NCBI GenBank assembly: GCA_019348445.1 | Contig: JAHWJK010000038.1 | Location: 1-10,693 of the forward strand | Direction of reading: 5' to 3' | Length of the DNA stretch: 10,693 nucleotides | From: Actinomycetota bacterium | GTDB lineage: Bacteria > Actinomycetota > CADDZG01 > WHSQ01 | In this document: positions 1 to 7,923 of the stretch, piece by piece | Position numbering within the stretch: the first letter of the stretch is position 1 | Layout of the letters: each line of letters starts with the position of its first letter | The notes under the pieces: model-generated | Told to the model about the DNA's origin: nothing | Databases searched by the model: none | What the model saw: only the letters and a program-made list of their open reading frames with translations | Position numbers and translations under genes: made by a program

Positions 1-310
1 AACCGTTCGGCTGGTCGGCGCCGCCGTTGCTGTCCCCATCCGGGTCCGACGCGGCATTGCCCTGGTTTCCGGACTTCCCGTGCTCCACGGACTTGTCCTT
101 GCCGGACGGGTGCTTGTTGTCACCGTCGTCGGAGACGTTGTTCAGGGTCCCGTTGTCGTTCGAGTCGTTGTCCTCGGTATAGGCCGACCCGCCGCCCTTG
201 TCGCCCTTATTGGCCTTTCCGCCCGCGAAGGCGGGGGTTGCCGCCGTCGCCACGGTGACGAGGAGCGCCGCGCCTAGACCGGCGAGCATCCTCAGATTTA
301 TCCGCTTCAT
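1..310 (-). CDS. Secreted Asp/Asn/Gly-rich surface protein, N-terminal part (runs off left edge)
   Basis: This is the first 103 codons of a gene that continues past the left edge. It begins with ATG at 310, and AGAGAGG lies 6 bases upstream as a ribosome binding site. Residues 1-29 form a signal peptide: MKRINLR, a hydrophobic core, then AFA before Gly30. A Gly/Lys-rich stretch follows, then an acidic region with YTEDNDSND, VSDDGDNKHPSGKD and DPDGDSNGG. By hand alignment, 48 of 60 residues from YTED onward match the complete neighbour at 486-1319, so the two are tandem paralogues. The DPDGDSNGG stretch resembles the Asp-rich calcium loops of thrombospondin type-3 repeats; calcium binding is inference. 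The C-terminus, and so any sortase signal, lies outside the window. Its function is unknown; a cell-surface or cell-wall location is inferred from the paralogue. Confidence 0.85.
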   Translation of the reverse strand, partial: MKRINLRMLAGLGAALLVTVATAATPAFAGGKANKGDKGGGSAYTEDNDSNDNGTLNNVSDDGDNKHPSGKDKSVEHGKSGNQGNAASDPDGDSNGGADQPNG

Positions 311-440
311 GTCGTGCCTCTCTGTTTGCCCCGACGAGTATCGAGATCGTTCGCTTACTTATAGTTATCGGCATTCCTGGCAGAATCTGGAGGTTTCCCT
401 ACGGACGCCTGCTTTTACCCCCGGACGCTTTTGGACGCGA

Positions 441-469
441 CAGAGGGGACCGTGTCCCGGCCCCCTCTG
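441..469 (-). terminator. Candidate hairpin terminator after the LPFTG protein gene
   Basis: Perfect 8-bp arms CAGAGGGG (441-448) and CCCCTCTG (462-469) enclose a 13-base loop, 16 bases past the stop codon of the gene at 486-1319. There is no T-run after the hairpin on the minus strand, so this would be an atypical terminator. It sits between the two tandem paralogues and could limit read-through into the left one. The hairpin is visible in the sequence; termination is inference. Confidence 0.45.
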
Positions 470-485
470 AGTGCTTCGGGTGGTT

Positions 486-1319
486 CTAGCTGCGATCCCT
501 GCGCATGAACAGGTAGCCCGAACCAACGAGCCCGCCTGCCAGAGCGAGGATCGCGAGGATGCCTGCGCCCGTGAAGGGAAGAGCGCGTCCGCGCGGCTCG
601 CGCTCCGCGGCTGCAGGCGCGACCGCTGCGTCCTCGTCGTTCGTGATCGTGGTCCCGAGCACGTCGTCACCGGCTTCCCTCGCGTCGGCTTTGACGCGCG
701 ATCCAAGGACATCCTCGTCCTCGCAGACCTTCGCGTCGGCGGCCATGTCTTCGGCCTTCACGCACGGCCCGGTCGAGTCGCCCTCGACCTCATCCTCGGT
801 GTCGGACTCCACTACCTCTTCTTTGGCGCACTGCTTGCGGAGGCCCTTGCCCTTTGCCTTCCCGTTGGACTTGATGCTGCCCATCGACTGCGGGCACGAC
901 TTCCCCTTGACCCTGTCCTTGGGGCCGCAGTTGCCGTTGTTGTCGTCTTCGAAGTCGTCGTCGTTGCCGCAACCGTTGTTGCCGTCCTGGTCTGCCTTGT
1001 CGACTCCCCCGGATCCGTTCGGCTTGTCCGGCCCGCCGTTCGAATCGCCGTCGGGATCGGACGGCGAGTTGCCTTGATTACCCGAACCGCCCTTCTCGAC
1101 CGAGCGGTCCTTGCCCGACGGGTGCCTGTTGTCGCCGTCGTCGGAGACGTTGTTCGGCGTGTTGCCGTCGTTCGTGTCGTTGTCCTCGGTGTAGCCGGAC
1201 CCGCCGCTCTTGCCGCCCTTGCCCTTGTCGCCGGCCAGCGCGGGACCTGCGGTCACGACCAGCACGGCAAGCAGGAGCGCGGCGAGGCCGGCGAGGACGC
1301 TCATCGTCCGCTGTGCCAT
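486..1319 (-). CDS. LPFTG-anchored, Asp-rich secreted surface protein
   Basis: This is a 277-residue exported protein predicted to be linked to the cell wall by a sortase. Residues 1-29 are a signal peptide ending ALA before Gly30. Residues 30-80 are Gly/Lys/Asn/Asp-rich. Residues 88-131 hold Asp-rich loops (DPDGDSNGG, DQDGNNGCGNDDD, EDDNNGNCG) like the calcium loops of thrombospondin type-3 repeats. Six cysteines (117, 131, 142, 164, 186, 199) could form three disulfides. The C-terminus is a textbook sorting signal: LPFTG at 247-251, a hydrophobic helix at about 252-272, and the tail RRDRS. The start is ATG at 1319, with GGGAGG just upstream in GGGAGGAAAGGC. A partial paralogue follows downstream at 1-310. 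No sortase gene is in the window. Adhesion, matrix or calcium-binding roles are possible, but none is shown by the sequence. The long plus-strand ORF over the same bases is a shadow. Confidence 0.88.
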   Translation of the reverse strand: MAQRTMSVLAGLAALLLAVLVVTAGPALAGDKGKGGKSGGSGYTEDNDTNDGNTPNNVSDDGDNRHPSGKDRSVEKGGSGNQGNSPSDPDGDSNGGPDKPNGSGGVDKADQDGNNGCGNDDDFEDDNNGNCGPKDRVKGKSCPQSMGSIKSNGKAKGKGLRKQCAKEEVVESDTEDEVEGDSTGPCVKAEDMAADAKVCEDEDVLGSRVKADAREAGDDVLGTTITNDEDAAVAPAAAEREPRGRALPFTGAGILAILALAGGLVGSGYLFMRRDRS

Positions 1320-1334
1320 GCCTTTCCTCCCTCT

Positions 1335-1373
1335 CTACATCACGCTATGTGCTCGGTTGAACACGTAATGTAG
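1335..1373. repeat. 39-bp imperfect palindrome upstream of the LPFTG gene
   Basis: Arms CTACATCACG (1335-1344) and CGTAATGTAG (1364-1373) pair over 10 positions with one G:U when read as RNA. Inner arms TGCTC (1350-1354) and GAACA (1359-1363) add five more pairs around a GGTT loop, leaving a 5-base bulge at 1345-1349. It lies between the SigF-like -10 element and the ribosome binding site of the gene starting at 1319. It could be an operator, a 5'-leader hairpin, or a secA terminator, although neither side has a T-run. The structure is seen directly; its role is unknown. Confidence 0.6.
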
Positions 1374-1401
1374 TTACCCACGGCAAGCGGCGAGTTAAAC
1401 C
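1374..1401 (-). promoter_or_regulatory. SigF/SigB-like promoter for the LPFTG gene
   Basis: On the minus strand, GGTTT (1397-1401) is followed after exactly 17 bases by GGGTAA (1374-1379). Actinobacterial SigF promoters are described as GTTT, about 15-17 bases, then GGGTAT, so this matches except for the last base of the -10. A transcript would start near 1367, giving a leader of roughly 45 bases before the ATG at 1319. Control by a general-stress sigma factor is inference; the promoter is not proven. Confidence 0.5.
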
Positions 1402-1430
1402 TGTATTTCCCAAATGCGAGGAGCCAGGCG

Positions 1431-4181
<2,751 letters not shown>

Positions 4182-4227
4182 GAGGCGTCCATTATCTGCC
4201 TCACGCCCGCCAACGCATCAGGCCAGG

Positions 4228-4488
4228 TCACACAGCGGACTTACGGTTCTTGTCGAGGATCGCAAAGATGATGAGGAGGAACGCGGCGAGACGGACGAGA
4301 TAGAGGTACGGGCGGATCTCGCTGTCTCGAGGGTTGAACGTCAGGACCAGGTAATTCAGCGCCAGCAACGCGAACGACCCCGAGAAGAACCCGAATAGCC
4401 GATCGTGCGACTGCCTCCAGAATCGGAGGAAGACGAGTGTCACGACCAGACACAGCGCCACGACGAGCCCCGACAGGAAATCGTCCAT
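4228..4488 (-). CDS. DUF5985-type small membrane protein, second copy
   Basis: This is an 86-residue protein with three predicted membrane helices, at about residues 4-22, 31-51 and 61-78. A charged loop LRFWRQSHDR lies between helices 1 and 2, a conserved-looking Asn (N45) sits inside helix 2, and the tail is DKNRK. It matches my memory of the DUF5985 family, whose function is unknown. It resembles the gene just upstream (arginine-rich loop, RL, Asn in helix 2, Arg before helix 3), so the two look like diverged duplicates that may form a hetero-oligomer. I chose ATG at 4488, which has a GGGGG ribosome binding site 7 bases upstream. Starting farther upstream would overlap the previous gene and add a non-hydrophobic extension. 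The gap to the upstream gene is 13 bases, so it is clearly co-transcribed. Confidence 0.8.
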   Translation of the reverse strand: MDDFLSGLVVALCLVVTLVFLRFWRQSHDRLFGFFSGSFALLALNYLVLTFNPRDSEIRPYLYLVRLAAFLLIIFAILDKNRKSAV

Positions 4489-4501
4489 CACCCAACCCCC
4501 T

Positions 4502-4768
4502 TCATCGATCGACGTCCCAGATGAGCCCGTAGACCAGGAGCGCAACAGCCATAACGGCAGTCACGAGACGCAGACGGTAGAGATCGATCTCCTCGAGGAA
4601 GACGACGCGGTCGACGACCAACAGGATGTTGTTGACCGTCAACGCAGCGAAACACAGCGTGCTCCACAGCAGGAGGCGGGCCTTGCTGCGGACGTAACCG
4701 CGAGCAAGAAGCCCGGCGCAGACGATGCATGTGATCGCGCAGAGCGCGTAAACGCCGTTTGCTATCAC
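4502..4768 (-). CDS. DUF5985-type small membrane protein, first copy
   Basis: This is an 88-residue protein with three predicted membrane helices, at about 4-22, 32-52 and 66-84. The loop between helices 1 and 2 reads ARGYVRSKAR, helix 2 carries a polar NN pair (46-47) and ends at D53, and the end is YGLIWDVDR. It looks like DUF5985, a family with no known function. The start is GTG at 4768, overlapping the stop of the preceding gene by 4 bases (GTGA). A strong ribosome binding site GGAGGG lies at 4776-4781, 7 bases upstream. This tight coupling to the winged-helix-like gene suggests fixed stoichiometry. Polar residues inside helix 2 suggest contacts between helices, with the second copy or with another membrane protein; this is inference. 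Confidence 0.82.
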   Translation of the reverse strand: MIANGVYALCAITCIVCAGLLARGYVRSKARLLLWSTLCFAALTVNNILLVVDRVVFLEEIDLYRLRLVTAVMAVALLVYGLIWDVDR

Positions 4769-5142
4769 TCGTCGTCCCTCCTCACGCGGAAGGCGTCCGC
4801 GAAGCTTTGGACGCCTTCGCTCGGCTTCGAAAAGATCAGATTGATCACCGTCACTCGATACGCGTTGTAAGCACCGGCGAGCTCATCGACCTGCCGATCC
4901 AGCGGTGACTTTGGGTCATAGATGAAACCGCCGTCCTTCTCCGTGAGGAACCCGCGGCCCGCGAGATCCGTCAACAGGTCCCTCGCCATGTCGGGTCCGA
5001 CTTTCTGATCGCGGCCTACCGACTCCGGCGTTACGACTTCACCTCTCCGGTCGCGCAGGTACAGCAGCAATTCCAGCTGCGCAACCGAGTGGATGTGGCG
5101 CGCGATCAGGTTCTGAGCGTCCTCCGGAACCTTCTGCGCCAT
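4765..5142 (-). CDS. Small winged-helix-like protein of the DUF5985 cluster
   Basis: This is a 125-residue soluble protein with no signal peptide. The pattern of helices and strands in residues 8-80 (HIHSVAQLELLLYLRD, then VTPESVGRD, then ARDLLTDLAGRGFLTEKDGGFIYDP) looks like a winged helix-turn-helix with the wing at FLTEKDGGFIY. The C-terminal half has a helix, then RVTVINLIFSKPSEGVQSFADAFRVRRD, a pattern I associate with unnamed proteins encoded beside DUF5985 genes. I chose ATG at 5142 (MAQKVPED), with AGGGGG 3 bases upstream; the spacing is short. A GTG at 5196 would add 18 residues but has no ribosome binding site. It ends overlapping the next gene by 4 bases. It could be a DNA-binding regulator or a cytoplasmic partner of the membrane pair. 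The function is unknown. Confidence 0.78.
   Translation of the reverse strand: MAQKVPEDAQNLIARHIHSVAQLELLLYLRDRRGEVVTPESVGRDQKVGPDMARDLLTDLAGRGFLTEKDGGFIYDPKSPLDRQVDELAGAYNAYRVTVINLIFSKPSEGVQSFADAFRVRRDDE
4776..4781 (-). promoter_or_regulatory. Ribosome binding site deciding the GTG start at 4768
   Basis: GGAGGG on the minus strand lies 7 bases before GTG at 4768. It is inside the end of the winged-helix-like gene. Together with the GTGA stop-start overlap it supports this non-ATG start and translational coupling. Confidence 0.75.
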
Positions 5143-5208
5143 AAGCCCCCTAGCCGCGGTCGCGTCCCTGCCGACCAGCTTCCCAGCAACCACCACGGAG
5201 GGTAGTGC

Positions 5209-5898
5209 CTATTTGATGTCTAGGAGTTTCTCACGCACCGCGTAGACGACGGCTTCCATCCGCGAATGGAGGTGCAGTTTCTCGAGGATGTTCCGGACGT
5301 GGTTCTTGACGGTGTTCTCCGAGATGAAGAGTTCCTGTCCGATGTCACGGTTATTGAGCCCCTTGGCGACGAGCTTCAGCACCTCGAGCTCCCTCTCCGT
5401 CAGACGGGGGCCAGGAACCTGAGCGCGTTCGTCGCGGCGCTTCACGATAGAAGCGAACTCGTTGAGAAGCTTCGATGCCATTGACGGTGAGATCAGCGAC
5501 TGTCCCGCGTGAACCGCGCGAACCGCGTCGGCAACCTCTTCGATCGAGATCTCCTTCAGCAGATAGCCGGACGCTCCCGCTTTGATCGCTTCGTACAGGT
5601 CGGCCTCTTCGTCGGAGATCGTGAGCATCAGGATCTTCGTCGACGGAAGCGTCTCCTTGATGGCCCGGGTCGCCTCGATACCGGTTCGCTTGGGCATCCG
5701 TACGTCCATGAGGACCACGTCGGGTGTAGTCGTCTCGGCGCGTTCGACGGCCTCGTGCCCGTCACTTGCCTCACCCACGACATCGATGTCGGACTCGCCC
5801 TCCAGGACCATCTGGAGGCCCCGACGGAACAGCGCGTGATCGTCGACGATCAAAACCCTGATCGCTTCTTCGCTAGTCCTTTTCGCCGCTTCCGCCAC
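5209..5898 (-). CDS. NarL/LuxR-family response regulator (orphan)
   Basis: This is a 229-residue two-component transcription regulator. The receiver domain (about 13-130) has the acidic pair D19-D20, phospho-acceptor D65 in VVLMDVRMP, switch residue T93 and K115 in YLLKE. All key residues are present, so phosphorylation is expected. A LuxR-type helix-turn-helix fills about 165-225 (LTERELEVLKLVAKGLNNRDI, then ISENTVKNHVRNILEKL). The start is GTG at 5898, with AAAGGGA about 8 bases upstream. No histidine kinase gene is in the window, so its partner is unknown. It lies 66 bases ahead of the winged-helix/DUF5985 genes on the same strand and may control or be transcribed with them. An inverted repeat upstream (5937-5970) is a candidate autoregulatory site. 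Confidence 0.93.
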   Translation of the reverse strand: MAEAAKRTSEEAIRVLIVDDHALFRRGLQMVLEGESDIDVVGEASDGHEAVERAETTTPDVVLMDVRMPKRTGIEATRAIKETLPSTKILMLTISDEEADLYEAIKAGASGYLLKEISIEEVADAVRAVHAGQSLISPSMASKLLNEFASIVKRRDERAQVPGPRLTERELEVLKLVAKGLNNRDIGQELFISENTVKNHVRNILEKLHLHSRMEAVVYAVREKLLDIK

Positions 5899-5936
5899 GC
5901 TTCTGTCCCTTTCCGAGGGGAACGTGCCCTGTTTGT

Positions 5937-5970
5937 GAGCATTGTAAGGGCCGGTCCAGTCCCAATGCTC
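5937..5970. repeat. Inverted repeat between the ComF-like gene and the response regulator gene
   Basis: Perfect 8-bp arms GAGCATTG (5937-5944) and CAATGCTC (5963-5970) flank an 18-base spacer. It lies 39 bases after the end of the ComF-like gene and 39 bases before the response regulator start, both on the minus strand. It could be a hairpin terminator (no T-run follows) or a regulator operator. Confidence 0.55.
5941..5963 (-). promoter_or_regulatory. Candidate promoter region for the response regulator gene
   Basis: On the minus strand, TACAAT (5941-5946) is a good -10 element, which would give a leader of about 35 bases. No good -35 hexamer is visible at 16-18 bases. Instead GGGACT (5958-5963) sits 11 bases upstream, the kind of spacing expected if an activator substitutes for the -35. 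GGGACT is also the half-site of the DosR/DevR box, bound by another NarL-family regulator. The function is inferred. Confidence 0.3.
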
Positions 5971-6008
5971 TAAGCAAAAGTACCTAGATAGTTGTTGTCA
6001 TAGCCGGA

Positions 6009-6620
6009 TCACGCGACTAAACATCCGACGAGACCTTCGACCCGGAGGGCTCCGGCGTCTCGGAGGGCGCGTCCCGCCTCCGAGAGAGTTGCCCCAGTGG
6101 TCATCAGATCGTCGACGACGGCCACACGCCGCGCCGCCGGCCGTGCGACGAAAGCGCCGCGCAGGTTCGCTTTCCTGTCCTGTGCCCCCAGCGTCGCCTG
6201 GTCGGCGCGATGTCCGGTCCGGTCGAGCATGGGTACGAGCGGGATCCCGAGATGCAGCGCCACGCTCCGGGCGATCAGTTCGGCGTGATCGAAACCCCGC
6301 GCTTGCACATCTCGGCGCCGCGCGGGAACCCACGTCAGCATGTCTGCGACGAGGCCTTCCTGCCACACACGTTCGGCGATCGACCGCCCCAGCTCGCACG
6401 CAGCCTCGCGGCGACCGCGCACCTTGAGTCCCAGCACCAGGGCTCGTGCCACGGTGTCGTAATCCCAGGCCGCGATCACACGGTCGACGTGCGGCACCCG
6501 CCGTGGCTCCCGGGCCGGCGCGATCCTCGTCCGACAAGGCGCGCACAGCACCGCTCCCATGCGCGTGCAGCCCGCACAGCGGGCGCCTCCGAGATGGTCC
6601 GCGAGAGCCTGGATCTTCAC
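6009..6620 (-). CDS. ComF-family phosphoribosyltransferase-like protein
   Basis: This 203-residue protein is of the ComF type. The N-terminal zinc site is CAGC (C15, C18) and CAPC (C26, C29). The C-terminal type I phosphoribosyltransferase fold has the PRPP-binding motif VAVVDDLMTTGATLSEAG. VPARRRDVQARGFDHAELIA is the usual ComF central motif. In naturally competent bacteria ComF helps bring single-stranded DNA into the cell; in actinobacteria the homologue next to secA has no firm role. The start is GTG at 6620. No clear ribosome binding site precedes it, so a different start is possible, but any internal one would lose the zinc site. It follows ahcY by 28 bases and should be in the same transcript. 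No other competence genes are nearby. Confidence 0.9.
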   Translation of the reverse strand: MKIQALADHLGGARCAGCTRMGAVLCAPCRTRIAPAREPRRVPHVDRVIAAWDYDTVARALVLGLKVRGRREAACELGRSIAERVWQEGLVADMLTWVPARRRDVQARGFDHAELIARSVALHLGIPLVPMLDRTGHRADQATLGAQDRKANLRGAFVARPAARRVAVVDDLMTTGATLSEAGRALRDAGALRVEGLVGCLVA

Positions 6621-6648
6621 TCGCGGGACGTTAGCGAGAGGGTGTGAC

Positions 6649-7908
6649 TTAAGTCCCCTCTTCCCACGCCGCCAGATACGTCTCCTGCTCGTTCGTCAGC
6701 TCGTCGATGCGCACTCCCATCGTTTCGAGCTTCAAACGAGCGACCTCCTTGTCGATGTCCTCGGGCACGTCGTAGACACGGTTCTCGAGCGATCCGTGCG
6801 TTCGCGCCAGCCACTCACACGACAATGCTTGGTTCGCGAAGGACATGTCCATCACCGCTGCAGGGTGACCTTCGGCGGCCGCGAGATTCACGAGACGGCC
6901 TTCCGACAACACGTAGACGCGCCGGTCACCCGCGAGCGAATACTCCTCGACCTCAGGACGCACGCTCGTGACGTCGTTCGCCATCGATCGCAACTCGGCG
7001 AGGTTGATCTCGATGTCGAAGTGGCCCGCGTTTGCGAGGATCGCTCCGTCTTTCATGAGCTCGAAGTGTTCGGCCCGGAGTACGTGCTTGTTACCGGTGA
7101 CGGTGATGAAGATGTCTCCTTGGGTGGCCGCGTCGCGGCCCGGAAGGACCCTGTAACCATCCATGGCCGCCTCGAGTGCGCGGGTCGGGTCGATCTCGGT
7201 CACCACGACGTCTGCGCCCATCCCCTTCGCGCGAGACGCGACACCTCGACCGCACATCCCGTAGCCGCAGACGACGACGGTCTTGCCGGCCAGGAGCACG
7301 TTGGTCGCGCGGATGATCCCGTCCATCGCCGATTGGCCGGTCCCGTAGCGGTTGTCGAAGAGGTGCTTCGTGTCGGCATCGTTGATGCTGATCACCGGAT
7401 AACCCAGGACGCCGTTGGCCTCCATCGACCGAAGCCTGATCACACCGGTCGTGGTCTCTTCCGTCCCGCCGATGATCTCCGGAAGCTGGTCTTGCCGATG
7501 CTGGTGAAGCATCGTGACGAGATCTCCACCGTCGTCCATCGTGATCTTCGGCTTTCGATCCAACACGGCTTTGATGTGCGAGTAGTAGCCGGCGTCGTCG
7601 ACACCGTGGATCGCATATACCGGGATCTCATAGGCGCCCACCAGAGCGGCGGCAGTCGCGTCCTGCGTCGAGAGTGGGTTCGATGCGCAGAGCGCTACGT
7701 CGGCTCCCGCAGCCTTCAGCGTTCGCATCAGGTTCGCCGTCTCGGTCGTCACGTGCAGACAGGCCGCGATCGTCACACCGTCTAATGGTTTCTCTTTCTC
7801 GAAGCGTTCCCGGATCCGCGTCAAGACCGGCATCTGACGATCGGCCCACTCGACCCTGAGTCTGCCGTCATCGGCAAGTCCCAGATCTTTTACGTCGTTC
7901 TCAACCAC
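6649..7908 (-). CDS. ahcY: S-adenosylhomocysteine hydrolase, short archaeal/Thermotoga-like form
   Basis: The enzyme splits S-adenosylhomocysteine into adenosine and homocysteine with bound NAD, removing the inhibitor made by methyltransferases. The 419-residue protein has the substrate and catalytic motifs: LHVTTETA (H52, T54, E56), NPLSTQD, MDDGGD, EETTTG, K181 and D185 in DTKHLFDN, GHFD (H296) and GHP (H348). The NAD-binding loop is GYGMCGRG (215-222), where the usual form is GYGDVGKG. The protein ends YLAAWEEGT and lacks the canonical C-terminal extension ending KPDHYRY, which reaches into the neighbouring subunit's NAD site. It also lacks the roughly 40-residue insert of many bacterial forms. 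Such short enzymes occur in archaea and Thermotoga, and one archaeal member (Methanocaldococcus) was reported to prefer S-inosylhomocysteine, so the substrate is not certain. The start is GTG at 7908, with GAGGTG 10 bases upstream, 15 bases after the isomerase gene. Confidence 0.93.
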   Translation of the reverse strand: MVENDVKDLGLADDGRLRVEWADRQMPVLTRIRERFEKEKPLDGVTIAACLHVTTETANLMRTLKAAGADVALCASNPLSTQDATAAALVGAYEIPVYAIHGVDDAGYYSHIKAVLDRKPKITMDDGGDLVTMLHQHRQDQLPEIIGGTEETTTGVIRLRSMEANGVLGYPVISINDADTKHLFDNRYGTGQSAMDGIIRATNVLLAGKTVVVCGYGMCGRGVASRAKGMGADVVVTEIDPTRALEAAMDGYRVLPGRDAATQGDIFITVTGNKHVLRAEHFELMKDGAILANAGHFDIEINLAELRSMANDVTSVRPEVEEYSLAGDRRVYVLSEGRLVNLAAAEGHPAAVMDMSFANQALSCEWLARTHGSLENRVYDVPEDIDKEVARLKLETMGVRIDELTNEQETYLAAWEEGT

Positions 7909-7923
7909 GTTGTTCGATCACCT

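Noticed and set aside
88..1210. CRISPR-like or tandem DNA repeats suggested by the similar stretches near 90-230 and 1110-1250
   Set aside because: The similarity follows codons of the two paralogous proteins and there are only two copies; it is gene duplication, not a repeat array.
471..1373. 300-codon plus-strand open frame over the LPFTG gene
   Set aside because: It is the antisense of a GC-rich, low-complexity gene. Its product is Val/Ala/Arg-rich with no motif, while the minus strand shows a signal peptide and sorting signal.
5143..5196. Upstream GTG start (5196) for the winged-helix-like gene
   Set aside because: No ribosome binding site before it, and the extra 18 residues look unlike a structured start; ATG at 5142 has AGGGGG just upstream.
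5509..5528. Short direct repeat gcgaaccgc in the response regulator gene
   Set aside because: Two chance copies inside coding sequence in a conserved domain; no sign of a functional repeat.
5998..6546. 182-codon alternative frame for the ComF-like gene
   Set aside because: The other frame holds the zinc cysteines and the PRPP motif without interruption, so there is no frameshift.
6559..7785. 408-codon plus-strand open frame over ahcY and the ComF-like gene
   Set aside because: It spans two well-supported minus-strand genes and has no recognisable domain; a GC-bias shadow.
7909..7923. SAH riboswitch ahead of ahcY
   Set aside because: Only 15 bases separate ahcY from the isomerase gene, so there is no room for one.
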